Shown here: positions 8,673 through 15,873 of the stretch, piece after piece | How the letters are laid out: each line of letters opens with the position of its first letter | Numbering within the stretch: position 1 is the first letter of the stretch | Source: an uncultured Ruminococcus sp. | GTDB taxonomy: Bacteria > Bacillota > Clostridia > Oscillospirales > Acutalibacteraceae | Assembly: GCA_900539465.1 (NCBI GenBank) | Contig: UQCF01000013.1 | Location: forward strand, 1 to 64,000 | Direction: 5' to 3' | DNA: 64,000 bases | Notes under the pieces: generated by a model | Seen by the model: the letters and a program-made list of their open reading frames with translations, nothing else | The model's database searches: none | Told to the model about the DNA's origin: nothing | Made by a program: the position numbers and the translations under genes

Positions 8673-10106
8673 ATGGAAAATTACGGTTCAAATTCAAATT
8701 ACGGATATGGCTACGGATATAACGGCGGCGGCCGCCCCCCGTTTTACAATTTCTTTACGCCGAAAGACCCGCTTTTAAATTCGGACGCAAAGCATCTGAC
8801 AAAGCTTAGCATACTTGCGGGCGCAGGTGTTCTGAGCTTCACTCTTGTGCAATACCTGATGTCTTTTATTCTCTCAAAAAGCGGTCTTTACGAGCTTTAT
8901 ACATCTAACTATTCGTTTCAAAAAATTTTTACGGTGTTAATCTCTATAATCGGCGTATTTCTGCCGTTTAGAATAATCTATGCTTTTTATGAAAAAAAAG
9001 ACAAGGACGTTTGCTTTGAGCTCGGAAAGCCAATATCAAAAAAAGCCTTTTGGCTTGCAGTGGCGGCAGGGCTTATGGTTTGCTGTGCAGGCGACTTTGT
9101 AACCGCCGGCTTCTCCGGCTTTGTGACATCTTTCGGCATTGAATTTACAAAATACGACACCGAATCGCCGTCAACAATTTCGGAAACTATGCTTTTTGTG
9201 CTTGAATGTGCGGTTGTGCCGGCACTTGTTGAAGAGTTTGCGGTAAGAGGCGTTATAATGCAGCCGCTGAGAAGATACGGCGACCGCTTTGCCCTTTTGA
9301 TGTCGTCGCTGATTTTTGCCCTCATGCACGGCAATATGGTGCAAATTCCGTTTGCCTTTGTCGCAGGCATAGCACTCGGCTATTTTGCAATGTCAACGGG
9401 CAGCCTTTGGACGAGTATCGCAATTCATTTTGCAAACAACCTGTTTGCGGTTATCACAACGGTTATAAACGAAAAGACTTCCTTCGGCGGTATTTTTTAT
9501 TATGCCGCAATGCTTGCGATTTTTGTCGGCGGTATTTTTGCGATGATAGAATATATCAAAACAGAGCACACGGGGCTTGGGCTCACCTTTGTGCCGAATA
9601 GCGACAGAAATCTTTTGCTCGCCGCCTCTGCCGTATTTCTGTTTATATCTTTTGTTTACTCAGCCTATGATGTTGCAAGACCGCTGACTTATATAGTAAC
9701 GTTTATCGTTCTCGCAATAAGCTTTGTAAGATATAACACAGCGAACCGCAAAGCTTTGGGCAATGTACCCGTGAGCTCTTTGAGCAAAAAAATGCGTCTT
9801 TCGCTTTATTTTGCCACGCCCACCGTTATTATCTCTGTGTTCCTTTTAACAATGTTCACAATGAAGAGCGTCACAATAAAATCTTACGGAGGCTACTTCT
9901 TCTGCTATGCCGCGCTGATAAGCTTGCTTGCAATTGCAATATGCGCGCTCGTGTGCGTGCTCTCTTCAAAAGAACTGCAAAGCAAGGGTGTTTATCAGTG
10001 CTCGCTCGCGATACTGACGGTGATATGCTTCATAGCGATGATAGCCTCCTTTGCCTCGCGCATAACCGTAGGCAGCTCGGCGTTCGGCGGTGGCTTCTAT
10101 GGATAA
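8673..10106 (+). CDS. CPBP-family intramembrane metalloprotease (type II CAAX-like)
   Basis: 477 residues. A Tyr/Gly/Asn-rich soluble N-terminus (about 1-30) precedes multiple membrane helices. The catalytic motifs are intact: EEFAVR (E187-E188, R192), FALMHGN (H219) and IHFANN (H252, N255-N256). The family includes eukaryotic CAAX prenyl proteases and bacterial proteins for bacteriocin immunity or regulated proteolysis. This one carries an extra C-terminal half (about 310-477) with five or so helices outside the core domain. Its 3' end overlaps tadA by 8 bp, so the two are co-translated. Confidence 0.88.
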   Translation: MENYGSNSNYGYGYGYNGGGRPPFYNFFTPKDPLLNSDAKHLTKLSILAGAGVLSFTLVQYLMSFILSKSGLYELYTSNYSFQKIFTVLISIIGVFLPFRIIYAFYEKKDKDVCFELGKPISKKAFWLAVAAGLMVCCAGDFVTAGFSGFVTSFGIEFTKYDTESPSTISETMLFVLECAVVPALVEEFAVRGVIMQPLRRYGDRFALLMSSLIFALMHGNMVQIPFAFVAGIALGYFAMSTGSLWTSIAIHFANNLFAVITTVINEKTSFGGIFYYAAMLAIFVGGIFAMIEYIKTEHTGLGLTFVPNSDRNLLLAASAVFLFISFVYSAYDVARPLTYIVTFIVLAISFVRYNTANRKALGNVPVSSLSKKMRLSLYFATPTVIISVFLLTMFTMKSVTIKSYGGYFFCYAALISLLAIAICALVCVLSSKELQSKGVYQCSLAILTVICFIAMIASFASRITVGSSAFGGGFYG

Positions 10107-10563
10107 AGAATTTTTTATGACTCAGGCTCTGCTGCTTGCCAAAGAAGCGGCAGATGAGGGAGAGGTGCCCGTAGGCGCGGTTGTTGTAAAAGACGGCGAA
10201 ATAGTCGGCAGAGGAAGAAACCGCCGCGAAAAATCAAAGAACGCCCTGTCTCACGCAGAGACGGAAGCAATAAACGACGCCTGCAAAAACCTCGGCGGCT
10301 GGCGGCTGTGGCAGTGTGAGATGTTTGTTACACTGGAGCCTTGCCCGATGTGCGCCGGCGCAATAATAAACAGCAGGCTTAAAAAAGTCACTTTCGGCGC
10401 ATACGACTCAAAGGCAGGCTCTTGCAAAAGCATAATAAATCTTTTTGATTTGCCGTATAATCACAAACCCGAATGTGAGGGCGGATTTATGGAAAGCGAA
10501 TGTGCCGCTCTTTTGACGGAATTTTTTAAATCACTTCGCGGCAAAAAGAAAAACAAAATATAA
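10099..10563 (+). CDS. tadA: tRNA-specific adenosine deaminase TadA
   Basis: 154 residues. Converts A34 to inosine in tRNA-Arg(ACG). Zinc and catalytic motifs HAE and PCPMC, plus EVPVGAVVV and SRLKKVTFGAYD, are those of TadA. The ATG at 10099 overlaps the end of the protease gene; an in-frame GTG at 10090 is an alternative start. It ends at a strong bidirectional terminator. TadA is normally essential, so being placed behind a CPBP protease is a matter of shared promoter rather than function (inference). Confidence 0.93.
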   Translation: MDKEFFMTQALLLAKEAADEGEVPVGAVVVKDGEIVGRGRNRREKSKNALSHAETEAINDACKNLGGWRLWQCEMFVTLEPCPMCAGAIINSRLKKVTFGAYDSKAGSCKSIINLFDLPYNHKPECEGGFMESECAALLTEFFKSLRGKKKNKI

Positions 10564-10565
10564 TC

Positions 10566-10603
10566 AAAACGGCTGACGCAGCAAAAAGCACGTCAGCCGT
10601 TTT
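10566..10603. terminator. Bidirectional terminator between tadA and the agr-type kinase
   Basis: AAAACGGCTGACG pairs with CGTCAGCCGTTTT around a 12-base loop; A-tract and T-tract serve both strands. The last bases touch the kinase stop codon. Confidence 0.85.
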
Positions 10604-11892
10604 CAGTTTTTAATAAATATTATTACAGTTGTGAATTCGCGTTTGTTCTCGTCATAGCTCCATTTGTATTCACCGCCGTATTTTGCGGCAATACGTTTAA
10701 TATTCTTTACGCCGAGACCATGGAATTTTTTATCTTTTTTGGTCGTTATAAGCTCGTTGCCTTTGCTTAGCGGCTTATCGTCGCATGAGTTCACACATGT
10801 GAGCATATGAGTGCCTTTGACCTTATTCACCGTGAGCTCTATTTTGCGCTCTCCCGAATTTCTTGCCGCCTCAACCGCATTGTCCAGCACATTGCTGAGC
10901 ATACTCGTGAGGTCGGTGTTGTCAATAAAATTAAGGTTTGAAGTGTTGGCACTTGCAGAAATCAGCACGCCCGCACCCTCGCAAAGAAGAGTATATTTGT
11001 TTATGATAAGATCAAGCATTTTGTTGCCGGTATTGCCGCCGGCAGAGTATTTTTTAAGATCGTCATACACTTTGTCTATGTATTCATCAACCTCGGGATT
11101 ATCTGCGAGGCTCTTAATTGCAATAAGATGATTTTTCTCATCATGAGCAAACGCACGCATTGCTCTGTTTTGCCTGTCGAGTATATCGTAATACTCCTTA
11201 TCGGTATTTTCTTTTTCAAGCAACAGCTGAAGACGGCGCAGCTCAAGCTCTTTCTTTGCCGAACGGTCATAAAATATATAAGTTATGATTATTGAAGCCA
11301 AGAGAGCAACTGCCGTACCCGTCATCGCATAAGACGTATCTTTATCCAAATTATTTTCGGTGGCAATGCGCCAAAATATAACAAAGACCGCAAGTGTGCA
11401 CACGGGGTATGCAAAAAGATAAAACGGTGCTTTCAGCCTGCCGGAATTTTCTTTGCTTACACTGCTTATAAGCGTAACTGCGCGGCACATTATTATTAAA
11501 AGCGTTTTGCTTATGGCAACCATCAAGAAATATATGTGGTTATCTATGAGATAAGCGTTTATATCGCTCTTGAATATCGCCGAGAGCAATATCATTGCCA
11601 TAAATTCTGAACCGACCATAAGACCGGTCATAACAGCCGAAATAACCACACTCATTTGCCATGAACTCTCAAAGCACAGCAAAATGATTGCCAGGTTCAT
11701 AATAAAATAGAGTATGATATTAAGATAAAGATTGTCTGCTTTTAGAAAAATCAAAAGATGAACTGCATGAAGCACAAGCGAAACCATGACGGTAGTGACG
11801 ATTTTTCTTTTGCTGACAAAAATCTCAAACAAAAGCAAAAGCGTTGCGGAAAACTCAACTGCATATGAAACGCAGGTCGTGAGTGTATACAT
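10603..11892 (-). CDS. AgrC-like GHKL sensor histidine kinase
   Basis: 429 residues. Six or seven membrane helices fill residues 1-210, as in AgrC-type peptide receptors; a short coiled linker follows. The histidine box is AFAHDEKNHL (H250), the N box is SNVLDNAVEAARN and the G box is FHGLGVKNI, all of the GHKL/HPK10 kind. The start ATG is one base after the stop of the LytTR regulator, with GGAAGG inside the regulator's end as ribosome site. Together with the agrD and agrB genes 1.4 kb away it is the likely receptor of the locus peptide (inference from context). Confidence 0.9.
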   Translation of the reverse strand: MYTLTTCVSYAVEFSATLLLLFEIFVSKRKIVTTVMVSLVLHAVHLLIFLKADNLYLNIILYFIMNLAIILLCFESSWQMSVVISAVMTGLMVGSEFMAMILLSAIFKSDINAYLIDNHIYFLMVAISKTLLIIMCRAVTLISSVSKENSGRLKAPFYLFAYPVCTLAVFVIFWRIATENNLDKDTSYAMTGTAVALLASIIITYIFYDRSAKKELELRRLQLLLEKENTDKEYYDILDRQNRAMRAFAHDEKNHLIAIKSLADNPEVDEYIDKVYDDLKKYSAGGNTGNKMLDLIINKYTLLCEGAGVLISASANTSNLNFIDNTDLTSMLSNVLDNAVEAARNSGERKIELTVNKVKGTHMLTCVNSCDDKPLSKGNELITTKKDKKFHGLGVKNIKRIAAKYGGEYKWSYDENKREFTTVIIFIKN

Positions 11893-11893
11893 T

Positions 11894-12595
11894 TTACCTT
11901 CCGCCGTAATAGTTTATAAAATAAGTTTTAAATGCGCTTTGTTTGCGATAGGCTATTGGGATTTTGTATTTATCGTTGAGCGTAACGGAATTTCTCGAAT
12001 AGTCGGTAATGCAGTTCATATTTATTATGTAGCTTGTATGCACATTATAAAACATGGGCATACTCAGCCTCTCGCGCCAAAACTTCATCTTGGCATCTGC
12101 CAAAAACTCGGCGTTTTGCGTAACGACTTTTGTAAAGTTGCCGCTTATTTCAACATAAGCAATGTCTTTTATCGCAATTCTTTTTGCTTCTTTGTCGTTT
12201 TTTAAATAAATATCCACATTACCGCTTTCAATCATTTTGGTGCAGCGCTCCAGACCCGCAATGAGCCTGTCCGCGTCAAGCGGCTTTTTGATAAATCTGA
12301 ATACGTCAAGGTCCATAGCCTCGTCCAGATATTCTTCGTGTGACGTTATTATAAAAATAACTATGTGCGGATTTATCTTTTTGAGTTTTGCGGCAATATC
12401 GGTTCCGCAGACGTCGCCCATCTCTATATCGAGAAACGCTAAGTCAAAATGCTCCGGCTCTATTTTATCAAGAGAAATATCGCCGGTATAGACGCGAAAC
12501 CGAGCCTCGATATTTTTGCTTTTCATAAATGCGCTGACTTCACTTTTTATCCTATCGACAAAACAGCTTTCGTCATCACATATAACTACTTTCAC
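11894..12595 (-). CDS. AgrA-like LytTR response regulator
   Basis: 233 residues from the GTG at 12595, chosen because GGGAAGG stands 5 bases away and the receiver domain starts directly (KVVICDDE). Asp56 in FLDIEMGD is the phosphoacceptor, and KKPLD carries the conserved lysine. A LytTR DNA-binding domain covers about 130-230. LytTR proteins bind pairs of direct repeats one or two helical turns apart, which matches the repeats upstream of agrD. The gene is between the XRE gene and the kinase gene, all leftward. Confidence 0.9.
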   Translation of the reverse strand: MKVVICDDESCFVDRIKSEVSAFMKSKNIEARFRVYTGDISLDKIEPEHFDLAFLDIEMGDVCGTDIAAKLKKINPHIVIFIITSHEEYLDEAMDLDVFRFIKKPLDADRLIAGLERCTKMIESGNVDIYLKNDKEAKRIAIKDIAYVEISGNFTKVVTQNAEFLADAKMKFWRERLSMPMFYNVHTSYIINMNCITDYSRNSVTLNDKYKIPIAYRKQSAFKTYFINYYGGR

Positions 12596-12657
12596 AAAAA
12601 CCTTCCCTTTCAAAAAGATGCGCTGCGAAAAACACGGGACGTTTGAATTTTCGCAAA

Positions 12658-12996
12658 TCAGAATCTTGTGTCGTCATTGCGATGGATGTAGCAGTCAACA
12701 AGCTGCCAGATAGCTTTCTGCTCTTCTTCGGAGCAAGAGGCTACAAGGTCAACAACATTTTGCTGAATTTCTTCCTGAATGGTACCTGCAAGAAGGTAGT
12801 TGGGGTCGCACTGCAATGCCTGACAGATTTTAAGGAAGCTGTTAAGGCGGGGGAAGCTCTTGCCGTTCTCAATGTTTGAGATCTGGTTGTCCGATACGCC
12901 GATAAGCTCAGCGAGTACGGACTGCTTGATACGCAGCTGTTTGCGGCGCTGCATAATACGAAGACCTATAATGTTCTTTTTGATGTTTTCGTTCAT
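12658..12996 (-). CDS. XRE-family helix-turn-helix regulator
   Basis: 112 residues. HTH at about 14-67 (RKQLRIKQSVLAELIGVS, then NQISNIENGKSFP), followed by a short C-terminal helix-rich part. It is 44 bp or so before the LytTR regulator on the same strand and divergent from agrDB, so it may control both transcripts. Three copies of AAACGTRAAT upstream (13057-13111) are its probable operator. The ATG has AAGGTGAT as ribosome site. Confidence 0.88.
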   Translation of the reverse strand: MNENIKKNIIGLRIMQRRKQLRIKQSVLAELIGVSDNQISNIENGKSFPRLNSFLKICQALQCDPNYLLAGTIQEEIQQNVVDLVASCSEEEQKAIWQLVDCYIHRNDDTRF

Positions 12997-13056
12997 TCTT
13001 AATCACCTTTTTTCTTGTTTTTACCGTTTCCGGCATTTGGGGGGATATTTTTATCT

Positions 13057-13111
13057 AAAACGTAAATCTAATTTGTGCGGAAATAAATTTACGTTTCAAA
13101 ACGTGAATTAG
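13057..13111. promoter_or_regulatory. Putative operator of the XRE regulator
   Basis: AAACGTAAAT at 13058-13067 and its exact inverted copy ATTTACGTTT at 13087-13096 form a 10-bp perfect inverted repeat with a 19-bp gap. A third near copy, AAACGTGAAT, is at 13099-13108 in direct orientation. They lie between the XRE gene and the agrDB promoter. Confidence 0.55.
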
Positions 13112-13137
13112 CTGCACTGTCAAATTCTGGTAATTGT

Positions 13138-13170
13138 TGTGCATTTTTCTTCTGACGCTGTGCGTTTTTC
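13138..13170 (+). promoter_or_regulatory. Putative LytTR (AgrA-like) binding site
   Basis: Two 12-bp direct repeats, TGTGCATTTTTC (13138-13149) and TGTGCGTTTTTC (13159-13170), differ at one base. Their start-to-start spacing is 21 bp, two helical turns. The second ends 8 bp before the -35 of the agrDB promoter, the geometry of an activator site. Confidence 0.6.
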
Positions 13171-13178
13171 ACAAAATA

Positions 13179-13208
13179 TTGAAACTGCGGCACAGATTAC
13201 TGTATGAT
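13179..13208 (+). promoter_or_regulatory. agrDB promoter
   Basis: TTGAAA at 13179-13184, 18-bp spacer, TATGAT at 13203-13208. The 18-bp spacer suggests a promoter helped by an activator bound at the upstream repeats. Confidence 0.65.
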
Positions 13209-13248
13209 AGTGACTGCCAAGATGAAGTAATTTCAGGGGGTAAAAATT

Positions 13249-13392
13249 ATGTCAACAAAAATAACCGAAAAAATTTCAAAAGCAATCATCAACGTAGCTG
13301 AAAAAACCATTAAAAGAGATGCAAACTCAACCACATCTGCATGGGCATTTCAGCCCGCTATGCCGACAATGGTAAAGAAATATAAGAAATGA
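13249..13392 (+). CDS. agrD: AgrD-type autoinducing peptide precursor with serine in the ring position
   Basis: 47 residues, ATG at 13249 behind CAGGGGG. Residues 1-25 make an amphipathic helix (TEKISKAIINVAEKTIKR). The core is NSTTSAWAF followed by QPAMP and a basic tail MVKKYKK, the Clostridia AgrD layout of a ring of five residues ending in an aromatic, then QPxxP. Where a cysteine normally forms the thiolactone there is Ser30; the predicted product would be a lactone closed between Ser30 and Phe34. The stop overlaps the agrB start as ATGA. It is too short for usual gene-finding cutoffs. Family assignment rests on position, length and the QP motif. Confidence 0.82.
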   Translation: MSTKITEKISKAIINVAEKTIKRDANSTTSAWAFQPAMPTMVKKYKK

Positions 13393-13976
13393 TTTTAAAG
13401 CTTTCCGAAAAAGCTGCGTCTGTTTTGGCTGAGAAAAACAGCCTCGATCCGGACGACACGGCCTTGATGCAATACGGATTATTCATTATATTATCTCACA
13501 TATTATATGCAATTATCTGTATCATTTGCTCCGCCGTTTTCGGCGTTATAACGCAAGGCGTCATTTTTTATTTGGCCTTCAGCTTTCTCAGAAGCTATGC
13601 GGGCGGCTACCATGCTTCAACCGAAGCAAGGTGCATCGCATTTTCTTCAGCGGCAATACTCGTTTGCGTTTATTGCATGTCTCTTTGCGAAAGGTTTGAT
13701 TTGCGAATACCGTTTGCTGTATCGGCAGCAGCGGCAAGCATAGCGCTTCTTGTTTTTGCACCTGTTGATTGCAGGGAAAAACCGCTCTCGCAAAAAGAGA
13801 AACGCGAATACCGCAAAAAGAGCATTGCGCTGTGGTTGGTTTATATTATCGCCGTTGCCGTATCCGCGGCCTTGTCGTACTGCAAGATTGCGTATGCGCT
13901 CTCGGCGGCAATAATCTTATCCGGTGTAATGGTAACACTCGGATACATAAAAAATAAAAAATTTATTAAAAATTAG
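13389..13976 (+). CDS. agrB: AgrB-type peptide-processing membrane protease
   Basis: 195 residues with five or six membrane helices. The catalytic block RSYAGGYHASTEARC is intact: His75 and Cys82, close to H77/C84 of S. aureus AgrB. A further family feature is the APVDCREKPLSQKEKREYRKKS segment. AgrB cleaves AgrD on the C-terminal side of the ring and helps form the (thio)lactone. It is coupled to agrD by ATGA overlap. Agr genes here are split: agrD-agrB rightward, regulator and kinase leftward, with an XRE gene between. Confidence 0.93.
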   Translation: MILKLSEKAASVLAEKNSLDPDDTALMQYGLFIILSHILYAIICIICSAVFGVITQGVIFYLAFSFLRSYAGGYHASTEARCIAFSSAAILVCVYCMSLCERFDLRIPFAVSAAAASIALLVFAPVDCREKPLSQKEKREYRKKSIALWLVYIIAVAVSAALSYCKIAYALSAAIILSGVMVTLGYIKNKKFIKN

Positions 13977-14000
13977 CCAAACGCTTCTTTCTTGGCAAAT

Positions 14001-14033
14001 GAGCCGCCGTCAATATCGGCGGCTTTTATTTTG
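14001..14033 (+). terminator. Terminator of agrDB
   Basis: AGCCGCCG (14002-14009) pairs with CGGCGGCT (14017-14024) around 7 bases, followed by TTTATTTT. Confidence 0.8.
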
Positions 14034-14059
14034 CCGAAAATCAAAGCCTTTTAATTATA

Positions 14060-14743
14060 TTATATTGTTATTGTCAAGTTGTCAAATGCAACGTCTATTC
14101 CAAACGGAGCCATTTCTTTACAAAGCGTTTCGTGGTCGGCGTGAGAGTCGCAATCCATATGAGTTATCATAAACCTGTCTGTTCTTTGGGCAAACACCTT
14201 TGCCAGCTCTTTAACCATAGCAAGGTTGTTGTGCTCAAATATGCGCCCGTCTCCGCTGCCCTCGCCTACCGTCGCCTCAAATATCATAAGGTCATATCTG
14301 TCTTTCTGAAGCTCCTCGGCAACAGGGCCCAAAAGCCATGCGCCCTCGCCCGAGTAAAAAATCTTTCTGCCGTCGGTCTTTGATTTTATGACGTAACACT
14401 TTGAATTTTTAGCACCCGTATAATTTGCCGGGTAAGCCGTCACGGTAAAAAATCTGCTCTCGGCGGTTTTAAAATTCCTGACTTTAAGTTCTTTTGCGCT
14501 GAGCTTCAGCATCGCTTTTTTAGAATAGTTGCTCTTGCTCTTATTTGTGCAAAGAACGGTCTCAACCTCGTCATAAAGACCTGAATAACCGAACTCTTTT
14601 TCAAATTTATAGATATCGGGGCCGGGGTCAACTATCATCAAATCATCTATCATTATGCTGCTGCAACGTCTGTCGTCACGGCCGTCATAGCTTTTTCTGA
14701 GTTCGTTTCTCGGTGTACCCGTGCCCAAAAACTGAATTTTCAC
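14060..14743 (-). CDS. Metallo-beta-lactamase-fold protein with degenerate metal site
   Basis: 227 residues, PhnP/RNase Z-like: it starts MKIQFLGTGTPRNE, has VDPGPD, a GEGAWLL block and ITHMDCDSHADHETL near the C-terminus. The HxHxDH motif expected near residues 61-75 is absent: that stretch reads ETVLCTNKSKSNYSKK. It is therefore probably not a normal two-metal hydrolase, and may be a binding protein or an altered enzyme. The GTG start overlaps the stop of cytidine deaminase (GTGA), with GGAGG 7 bases away, so expression is coupled. The substitution could also be lineage-specific repurposing. Confidence 0.75.
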   Translation of the reverse strand: MKIQFLGTGTPRNELRKSYDGRDDRRCSSIMIDDLMIVDPGPDIYKFEKEFGYSGLYDEVETVLCTNKSKSNYSKKAMLKLSAKELKVRNFKTAESRFFTVTAYPANYTGAKNSKCYVIKSKTDGRKIFYSGEGAWLLGPVAEELQKDRYDLMIFEATVGEGSGDGRIFEHNNLAMVKELAKVFAQRTDRFMITHMDCDSHADHETLCKEMAPFGIDVAFDNLTITI

Positions 14744-15144
14744 TTCAATACCTCCGATCCGAAGCGCTCCGGCAAAAGTTCGGAAAGCGTGAATGTTTTA
14801 ACTTCTTCTTCACCCGCGCACAAAATCTTAAAATCGCCTGTGCAAAATTCGCTCATAACCTGACGGCACACTCCGCACGGGGTGCACACGGATGTGATTT
14901 TGCCGCACATTCCGCCGACCACGGCAATAGAATTAAATTCACGCTTGCCGTCCTCCAACGCTTTAAAGAAAGCCACCCTTTCGGCACATACGGTAGGGGT
15001 GTATGCGGCATTCTCTATATTGCAGCCGGTGTAAACCGTGCCGTCTTTGCAAAGAAGAGCCGCACCGACCTTAAAGTGGGAATACGGCGCATACGCTTTA
15101 TTCATTGCTCCGTGTGCCAAAAGCACCAAATCCGAGTCTTTCAT
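14740..15144 (-). CDS. cdd: Cytidine deaminase
   Basis: 134 residues from the ATG at 15144, which has GGAG 8 bases upstream; an ATG five codons earlier lacks a ribosome site. Zinc motifs are TVCAERVAFF and TPCGVCRQVM, and the N-terminal AYAPYSHFKVGAAL is diagnostic. It deaminates cytidine and deoxycytidine to uridine forms in pyrimidine salvage. The stop overlaps the start of the degenerate MBL gene. The gene is divergent from the nitroreductase. Confidence 0.94.
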   Translation of the reverse strand: MKDSDLVLLAHGAMNKAYAPYSHFKVGAALLCKDGTVYTGCNIENAAYTPTVCAERVAFFKALEDGKREFNSIAVVGGMCGKITSVCTPCGVCRQVMSEFCTGDFKILCAGEEEVKTFTLSELLPERFGSEVLK

Positions 15145-15240
15145 ATTAGTTTTCTCCATTCTAACACGTTCTTAAAAAAATTTCAATTATATTTTTGTTT
15201 TTTGCTTGATTTATATTATATTTTTAACGGGGGGTGAAAA

Positions 15241-15269
15241 TTGACATTTTTAGCTCAATTTGCTATATT
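15241..15269 (+). promoter_or_regulatory. Promoter for the nitroreductase gene
   Basis: TTGACA at 15241-15246, 17-bp spacer, TATATT at 15264-15269. The predicted start site is at or just before the AAAGGAG ribosome site (15276-15282), implying a very short leader. Confidence 0.65.
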
Positions 15270-15290
15270 ATTGCCAAAGGAGTGTTAAGC

Positions 15291-15827
15291 ATGAACGAAA
15301 CAATAAACAACATTCTCTCACGTCAGACAATTCGCAGTTATAAAAAAGAGCAGATAAGCGACGAGGCGCTCGATACGATTATCAAAGCTGCCGTCAAAGC
15401 CCCAAGTGCAAGAAATTTGCAGCCCTGCCACGTCAGATTTATACAAAATCACGATTACCTTGAGGGCATAAACAAAGATTTTAAAGAAGTTGTCGGGTAC
15501 GACACCCCTGCATACACAAGGTGGGATGTAAACCCCGTGTATCAAACCGCGCCGACCCTCGCGCTTATTTTTGCACAGCACGACGAGGGAATCAATGCGG
15601 GAATAATGTGCGAAAACATTGTAATTGCCGCCCAATCGCTCTCGCTCGGCACCTGCATAATCGGCAGTATAGGCGCACTTTTTGAGGACGAGAGAGCAAA
15701 CAAATGGAAAAAGCTGTTTGACATACCCGAAAATTATAAATTTCAAATTGCGATTGCAATAGGTATTCCCGATGAAAAGCCCGAGATGAAGCCGAGGTTT
15801 GATGACAGAATAAAAGTTATAAAATAA
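15291..15827 (+). CDS. Nitroreductase-family flavoprotein
   Basis: 178 residues from the ATG at 15291, which follows AAAGGAG; an upstream in-frame start reads through the promoter and is rejected. Family blocks: RQTIRSYKKEQ, APSARNLQP (FMN-binding), EDERANKWKK and AIAIGIPDEKPEMKPR. These dimeric FMN enzymes reduce nitroaromatics, quinones or flavins with NAD(P)H; the true substrate is unknown. It ends at a terminator shared with the convergent isomerase gene. Confidence 0.9.
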   Translation: MNETINNILSRQTIRSYKKEQISDEALDTIIKAAVKAPSARNLQPCHVRFIQNHDYLEGINKDFKEVVGYDTPAYTRWDVNPVYQTAPTLALIFAQHDEGINAGIMCENIVIAAQSLSLGTCIIGSIGALFEDERANKWKKLFDIPENYKFQIAIAIGIPDEKPEMKPRFDDRIKVIK

Positions 15828-15830
15828 TTT

Positions 15831-15873
15831 AACAGGTCTGCATTTTTAGCAAAACGGCAGACCTGTTTTTTAT
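15831..15873. terminator. Terminator between nitroreductase and isomerase genes
   Basis: ACAGGTCTGC pairs with GGCAGACCTGT, followed by TTTTTTATTATTT. Confidence 0.8.

Noticed and set aside
8673..8740. Tyr/Gly-rich start of the CPBP protease as a repeat element.
   Set aside because: It is a coding low-complexity tail, not a DNA repeat with copies elsewhere.
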